A DNA stretch of 64,000 nt, from contig JAQSEB010000173.1 of the NCBI GenBank assembly GCA_030063045.1, forward strand, positions 186,001-250,000, written 5' to 3'. The position numbers were made by a program, and so were the translations under genes. This document shows, in pieces, positions 58,196 through 64,000 of this stretch; the stretch's first letter is position 1, and each line of letters opens with the position of its first letter. The notes under the pieces are model-generated. The model made no database searches and was not told where the DNA came from. It saw only the letters and a list, made by a program, of their open reading frames with translations. Source of the stretch: Pratylenchus scribneri (lineage: Eukaryota; Nematoda; Chromadorea; Rhabditida; Pratylenchidae).

Positions 58196-60546
58196 ATGAA
58201 AAAATCTGCTATTAGATAACCGATAAATAAACTAAAAAGTTCTTAACAGATAAGGAATGGATAAGATGAAAATAATTTTTAAATTGATTTCTTTCTTTCA
58301 TAGATTTAATAAAATCCGCCAAGCACAATTGTTCAAAAATCACAGATTTCAACAAATTTTATCCAAAAAATAAATCTTGATATAATGCAATAAATTACAA
58401 TTTACAGCTCGATCTTGGCCTGGCTCTGGAGGCGGTGGCCATAATTGGTGCCGCCATTTCCAATCTTCGTAATCGTCGTCAACTCGAACCTCAACCCCAA
58501 CAATTACTTTGCGATGCCGGTGACCAATGGGCGGATGGAATGTTATTGCGGGAACAGCTGAAAAGAGTGGAGCTTGGAAAAGACGATAGGATCGGCAGTG
58601 AATTGATGGGCATCACCCGAATGCCGAATGGCAGCTTCACAGAGGTTTTGGAAAATAATATTAGAATAGCTTTAATGCAATTTTTGGCATTATTTTTTTA
58701 TAAATTATCGTAAATATAAAGACTTTTTATTCCTTTAAGATTGGCGAATGGAATGACCAAACTCGGCGATGGACATTTGATGAAAACTACGACGAAAAAA
58801 ACAAATGGCGTTTTCGGATGACAGAAAGGGGGATTCCCGACTTGAGAGGAGAAAAATTGCGCGTTGTTGTCTATTTGGTAAGCAATTAATGTTTTAAATT
58901 TAAACATTTGGGAATTTCTAAAAAAGGCTTTAATTTAAATTTTAATTTTTGAGTTGTCTTTTTTAAAAATATAGTATTGTAATAATTGAAAAATAAATAA
59001 AAATTAATTAAAAATAAATATGTCAGGAAGAACCATTTGTAATGCGCAAAATGTTGCCACCGAAAACGGCGGCATCGCCTTCTGATTCTGACCTTTCTAC
59101 AGCAGCCGGATCAACCCAGCAGTCGGCCACCAAATTTGATACACTCCAACAAAGAGGATGGCCAACAGCAAATCGTTATGGGGAAGAGGAGGACGATGGC
59201 CAATTATATGAGGGATTTTGCATTGATTTACTGAAGGAAATGGCCAAATTATTGAATTTCACCTATGAAATTGTGGAAGTAGACGATGGTGCCTACGGGG
59301 TTGAGGTAGAGCTAGATATTAATTAATTTAAATGAATAAAATGCATTTATTATTATAATTTATGGCCAATAAATTGAATTCTTAATTTTTTAAACAAAAA
59401 TTTTTTCTTCACCGCTAAGCTATTGTTAAAAATATTGATATATTATTTTCAGATAAATTTTACAATTTTTAACATAATTTATAATTCTCTACCCCCTTTT
59501 ATCAATCTTGATATAAAAATGCTTGTTCAAAATTAATTGATAGAAAAATGTAGGTAAAAATCAAAGAAATGACACATTTTTGTTTATTTATTAATTTTTA
59601 AAATTATTTCATTTTATTATTCAAATCATACAATTCTTTATATATTATGTTTATCAAAATTACATTGTAACAAAACCAACTAATTGATATGAAAGTGGAA
59701 AATTTATTTCAAAATTCTGAAAATTAAATAGTCAATCTTTTAATTTTATCGATCCATGAACCATTTAATTCAAAAAATTGATGAGAAAATGTTTCATAAT
59801 TTTTTTTATTAAGGATGAGAATGGCCGTTGGAATGGCATAATTGGTGTATTACAAAGACATGAAGCAGATGTTTCGGTGTCGGCTCTCACAATCACCTAT
59901 AGCCGTGTCTCAGTTGTTGGTAGGCTCATTTTATATTTAAAAAGATAAATAAAAATCCAATAAAATTATTAATTATACCTATAAATTTATCTAAAAATTC
60001 CCAATTAATTCAGATTTCACGTTGCCCTTTATGCATTTGGGCATTGCAATTTTGATGCGACGAAGTATGATGGCGGATGAGGGAAGCGTAGAGCGAAATG
60101 CCGGCGCAAATTTGTTCACATTCATGGTTCGAAAATTAATTCTAGTCCATTTAAGTAATTTATTATCGAATTAGGAACCATTGTCATTGTCCGTTTGGAT
60201 TGCTTTGGGTGTTGCCTACATTGGTGTGGCATCTACAATGTGGTTATTGGCAAAATGTTCACCATATGAATGGTTGGTTGGTTCAAAAAGGAAGATTAAC
60301 TATGATGGATAGGTTTTTGCCTCATAGCTAAAAACGAGATAATTATAAATAGTCAATCTGTGAAGGGGTTAACCTCTGCTGATATGAGAGTTTTTTCTAC
60401 AATAGGTATGTTTTCATTAAATTTTTAAAATGATACAAATCAAATTTAAACATGAATGTTTCTGTTCATTTTTATTTAAGAGAATAATTATCAGTTAATA
60501 AAAAGAATTAATTAATACAATATGAATTTGTGTTCATTTTTCCAAT

Positions 60547-62283
60547 TTATTTAAAATGGATGTATTTCAGATTGATCATTTTCCATTTTTTATCAATTGG
60601 AAATAAATTTTCCAATGGCTTAGTGAAGAATAAATAGGCTGGTATCATTCCTTTCTCAAATTCAAATTCTGATGAGGAATATGAGCGTAATGTTGCCAGA
60701 TGATCGCCATGGGAATTAAAAATTTTCTTCTCATATTTTGTGATTTCAGTTTGGATACCAAAAGGAACACATATAAGCATATCCATTTTTTCGACAATTT
60801 TCTTATCGGAATGAGCCTGGATTATGGTGTTAAATTGAAAATGAATTTTTAAAAGAGATTAAATTTAGGTAGATAAACTTTTGACTATTTTTCTAATTTG
60901 CAAAAATTTTCATCACCCACCATAGCCCAATCGCTATTAAAATAAAAAATTTATCTCCTTTGAGTTGGATTGGATCCCAAATAAATATTCCAATCATTAA
61001 AGGGCTCCCCCTTCTAACATTGAATATCAAAATCATTTTGGAAAAAAGCAGTATTGTGAAAATTGACTATCCACCTTTTTTCATTTTATGTAATTTAATA
61101 AATTCACAAAATGTCTTCTACCATTTCAAAATGTTTGATAATTTTGTATGCCAACTCCGTCGCCTTCTTTCCATCATAATGAAAAACATCAAATTGCCGG
61201 ATTTTTCCATTGCCGGCACTAAGCCATTCATAAATTAGTTTAGCATCTTCTTGTTGACCTTCTGGTTCGCATAAATTTCTGTCATCTTTGATTTGCATTG
61301 AAAGGAAGCCATTGAATTTGGCAATGACGGGCTCTGTAAGCATTCGGGCAATTTGAGGGAATGTATTATTGGCAGTTATTTGCAATTCTAATAAATCCTT
61401 TTGTTCGAGCCAATTTAAAAATAATTCTCGCTCTTTAATCATATCAATGTCCACGAAAAATTGCCGGTTGCATTTAATGATATGATCCCTGGATTTGACG
61501 AGTTCCTTTAAAATGTATTTTAATTTAATGAATAATTCTATATTTTCTAACCTGATATTTGAGGAGAAATTCTATTGCTGGTTTATAGCAATTATTTTCA
61601 ATTTTAATATGTCCAAATGATTTGAAAACATTGGGTGGATCAATTTCGGGCACGGGGACAATTTTGTCATCTTGTAATATTTTTATAACCATGTTGCCTA
61701 AAAAGCAGAATTTTTTAATTTAAATTCCTATCCATGATCCGAGCTCTATTCTCTTCCCTACCCTATTATTTTGACTTTTCTCAACTTTACTATAACTTGT
61801 TATGAATTTTTCGTAAAAAAGCCTATAAGCTATATCTCAAATAAAATTTAATAAAAATTTTATACATTATGTTAAAATTCTTTATGTATAGTATAAAATT
61901 GACCAAAAATTATGAATAAAAAGTACTCAATTATGGTTTATTTTTTTTACTTTTTGTCCATAACCCATAACTTTCAAAACCGTTAAATCTGTAAACTTCT
62001 AAATCCATAGTAGGTTCCACGATATTATGCATATGCATGGAATTTGTTACTTAATTTTTTTTGAAAAATTTCAGTAATTCATATTTTTACCTTCCTCCGG
62101 TTGAGTCATCGATAAGGCTCGAATATTTCTGCGTTTCTTCTCAACATTCCCAGAAAAGAAAAATTCCTCACAAATTGTGAGTGAATTGAAATTTACCAAG
62201 AAAAGATTGGGTGCCTCATTCAATTTTACAAATTCACAAATGTCGAACCAAATTTCAATTGGAATAGAATTCACGTTACCCAT
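60547..62283 (-). CDS. F-box-like family protein, intact
   Basis: Four exons (62283-62091, 61697-61552, 61505-61122, 60816-60547) join in phase to 330 residues. Residues 6-45 are an F-box-like motif (IPIEIWFDICEFVKLNEAPN, then LVNFNSL). The rest is the family's long C-terminal domain: WLEQKDLLELQI, PVIAKFNGFLSMQIKDDRN, KIRQFDVFHYDGKKATELAY and a last-exon FNSHGDHLATLRSYSSSEF block. The F-box would bind Skp1; the C-terminal part would choose the substrate. No signal peptide. A truncated tandem paralogue follows at 63.4-64.0 kb in the same orientation. Confidence 0.8.
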
Positions 62284-63391
62284 TAATTAATATTTAATTG
62301 TAGTCGGAATATATTCATTGATTAAATTGACTGCGATTTGTGATTTCTTTAATGAATTTTTATAAAAAAAAATACACGTGCAAAAAATTAAATTTTTTTG
62401 TAATAATTTTGGCTCTTAAATTTTAATTCAGAAAAAATATGCAATCAAAAAAAGTACGAATTTAGACTCTTATTAGTTTATTGTGAATTTTGTTAAGACA
62501 AAATGCAATGCCTGAATGCCGAAAATCAGCTTCAAAAATCAATTAAAAACAAATTTGATTTTAAAATTTTTTAGCATGTAAATTTTACTTTCTTTTTTAA
62601 ATGTCGAAACAAAATGATAATCAAAGAATGTAAAATTTATTGTATAAAATAATGAAGAATTGAATTTTTCAATGTGAATGAATGTAAATAATAAGACAGT
62701 CCAAAATAATTCGGTTGAGGATTTAATGAATGACCTAATTTAGAAGACTATATGCAATGAAAATTTGCCTACAGCAACAATCCATTAATGTGTATGTGTA
62801 TTTCTTTTTATTGTCATTGTCATACGGTTTGATTGTTTGGGAATAGCCTTGGGCTAATATTTGAATATTTTTTACAATTCCCCATAATTAATGATTTTAT
62901 TTTTGGGAAAATTGCATTGGATTAATATTTGAATTTTTTTCTGCTTCTCAATCTGAACTTTCTAGGAATATAGTACAATGATGATGATTAATGGAATGTC
63001 AAAAATTTAAAATATTTAAAATTAGTGTTATCCGAATTTATTCATCATTTTTGATACCTTATTATTTTCTATGCATTTTTAAGAGTTTAAAACTCATTTT
63101 GAATGGTTGATTAATGCGAAAAGAATGATTATGTAATATGTATATTTTTGTTCCGTAGAAAAAAATTATCAATACCGATTCCGATATTAGGATTTGTATG
63201 TGAAATTAAATTATATCAAAAATCTGAATTTCCAAAATAAAACATTTAATTATACATTTAAAAAATACAAAAAAAAATTAAATTAAAAATTAAATTTTCT
63301 GGTAATTTTTACTCAACAGAATAATTGATAAAAATTGAATACAAATTTATTTATTTAAATTTAATAGGTTTATAACTTCCAATTTCAGTCT
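62284..63391. other. Intergenic spacer between tandem F-box-like genes
   Basis: AT-rich. It must include the 3' flank of the upstream paralogue and the promoter of the downstream gene; no specific site or repeat identified. Confidence 0.4.
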
Positions 63392-63992
63392 TTAAATAGT
63401 GAAGAACACATAGGCTGGTATCCACATTTTCTCATGTTCTGAGGAATTATATGAGCGTAATGTTGCCAGATGATTGCCATGTAAATTATAAATTTTCCTC
63501 TCATATTCTGGTATATTGCCCATAGGAAGCAAAATAGTTAAATCCATATTTTTGTTCAATTTTTTGCGTGAATATTCCTGAATAGATTGATTAAAAATTT
63601 AGGTGACAAAAGCCTCCTACATTTTCAAAATGTTCGGCAATTTGGCATGCCAATTTCAGGATCTTTTTTTTATCATAATGAAAAACTTGAAAGGGTCTGA
63701 GTTCGTTGTGCTTCCCAATGTCGGCAATGAGCAATTCATAGATTTCTCTTGCATTTGGAATTTCAATTTCGCATAAATTCTTCTTATTTTTCAATGGGAT
63801 TAGAAGACACCCATTGAATTTGGCGATGACATATTTGGAAAATATTCGTGCAATTTGTATTAATATATTACTGGCAATTAATCGGAATAATAAAAATTGT
63901 TCCATCCAATTAAATTCTCGTTTATTAGCAATATTTATAATTTGAAAATATAGCAGACCGCATTGAATTCTATGCTTATCAGAAATGAGTGC
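63392..63992 (-). CDS. F-box-like family paralogue, 3' exons (cut by window end)
   Basis: Exons 63992-63621 and 63577-63392 match exons 3 and 4 of the neighbouring gene (VIAKFNGCLLIPLKNKKNLC, FQVFHYDKKKILKLA, LHGNHLATLRSYNSSEHEK). The last exon stops 26 codons before the paralogue does (FFTI then TAA), so the C-terminus is shortened. The 5' half lies beyond the window. The frame is open, so it may be functional. Confidence 0.75.
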
Positions 63993-64000
63993 CTTTTAAT

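Larger units (their letters stand above)
54673..60312 (+). pseudogene. Ionotropic glutamate receptor gene, truncated after M1
   Basis: Amino-terminal-domain exons: 54673-54759, 54808-54927, 54999-about 55050, 55104-55220, 55410-55564, 55835-55936, 55979-56068. Ligand-binding S1 exons: 58408-58644, 58740-58877, 59027-59305, 59814-59919, 60014-60126. M1 exon: 60175-60276/60312. S1 is unmistakable (EEPFVM, YEGFCIDLLKEMAKLLNFTY, then EADVSVSALTITYSR). The part after M1 (SPYEWL) is absent: no pore loop, M2, M3, S2 or M4 before the next gene starts on the other strand. Upstream, the acceptor before 55835 is CCG instead of CAG and the donor after 54999 lacks GT. It cannot make a channel; a dead gene is likely, though S1 exons remain open. 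Confidence 0.8.

Overview
This window is nuclear DNA from an intron-rich, very AT-rich eukaryote, most likely a nematode. The evidence is short introns (about 45-60 bp) with TTTCAG-like acceptors, a seven-exon-scale chemoreceptor of the Srd/Str type, an astacin-EGF-CUB metalloprotease of the nematode NAS layout, an ionotropic glutamate receptor, and many SPRY and F-box-like genes. SPRY and F-box expansion together with low GC would suit a tylenchid plant parasite such as a root-knot or cyst nematode. That lineage is an inference; no marker in the window proves it. Gene models were assembled by hand from reading frame, GT/AG sites and intron phase.

Layout. 0-3 kb: the end of a C2H2 zinc-finger gene and the end of a cysteine-rich gene, with repeats. 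3.5-9.5 kb (minus strand): two paralogous secreted proteins, each with a signal peptide, a basic region, a cysteine cluster, an RRKR processing site, a CxxC...CxxC module and an acidic tail. They are separated by a decayed F-box-family gene and an 828-bp hAT-like element with an 8-bp target duplication. 10.7-14.7 kb (minus): an intact 356-residue seven-transmembrane chemoreceptor. 17.3-19.2 kb (plus): a coiled coil/F-box-like/SPRY protein. 21-25.5 kb (plus): an F-box-like gene swollen by repeats. 26-32.7 kb (minus): a secreted astacin protease with more than 20 exons. 33.6-40.3 kb: remains of a second chemoreceptor split by a 5.95-kb gag-only BEL/Pao element with seemingly identical LTRs. 41.5-43.8 kb (plus): a BED-finger/coiled-coil gene with an alternative F-box-like first exon. 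46-46.6 kb: a broken cysteine-rich secreted gene. 47.6-49.8 kb (minus): a four-exon secreted GH25 (Chalaropsis-type) lysozyme homologue that has lost most catalytic acids. 50.2-53.4 kb: a lone SPRY exon and an intact membrane-anchored SPRY gene. 54-54.2 kb: a small secreted peptide gene. 54.7-60.3 kb: a decayed, truncated glutamate receptor whose largest intron holds a tRNA-Asn gene and a 1.3-kb satellite array. 60.5-64 kb (minus): two tandem F-box-like genes, the second cut by the window end.

Much of the non-coding DNA is fold-back elements. The main family occurs seven times, with a shared inverted core of about 250 bp but different outer arms in each copy. The strongest biological lead is the GH25 homologue: the fold is recognisable, it is exported and spliced, but the Asp and Asp-x-Glu catalytic positions are Asn, His and Gln. 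It looks like a transferred muramidase turned into a non-enzymatic, possibly peptidoglycan-binding, secreted protein. The second lead is the pair of furin-site secreted proteins.
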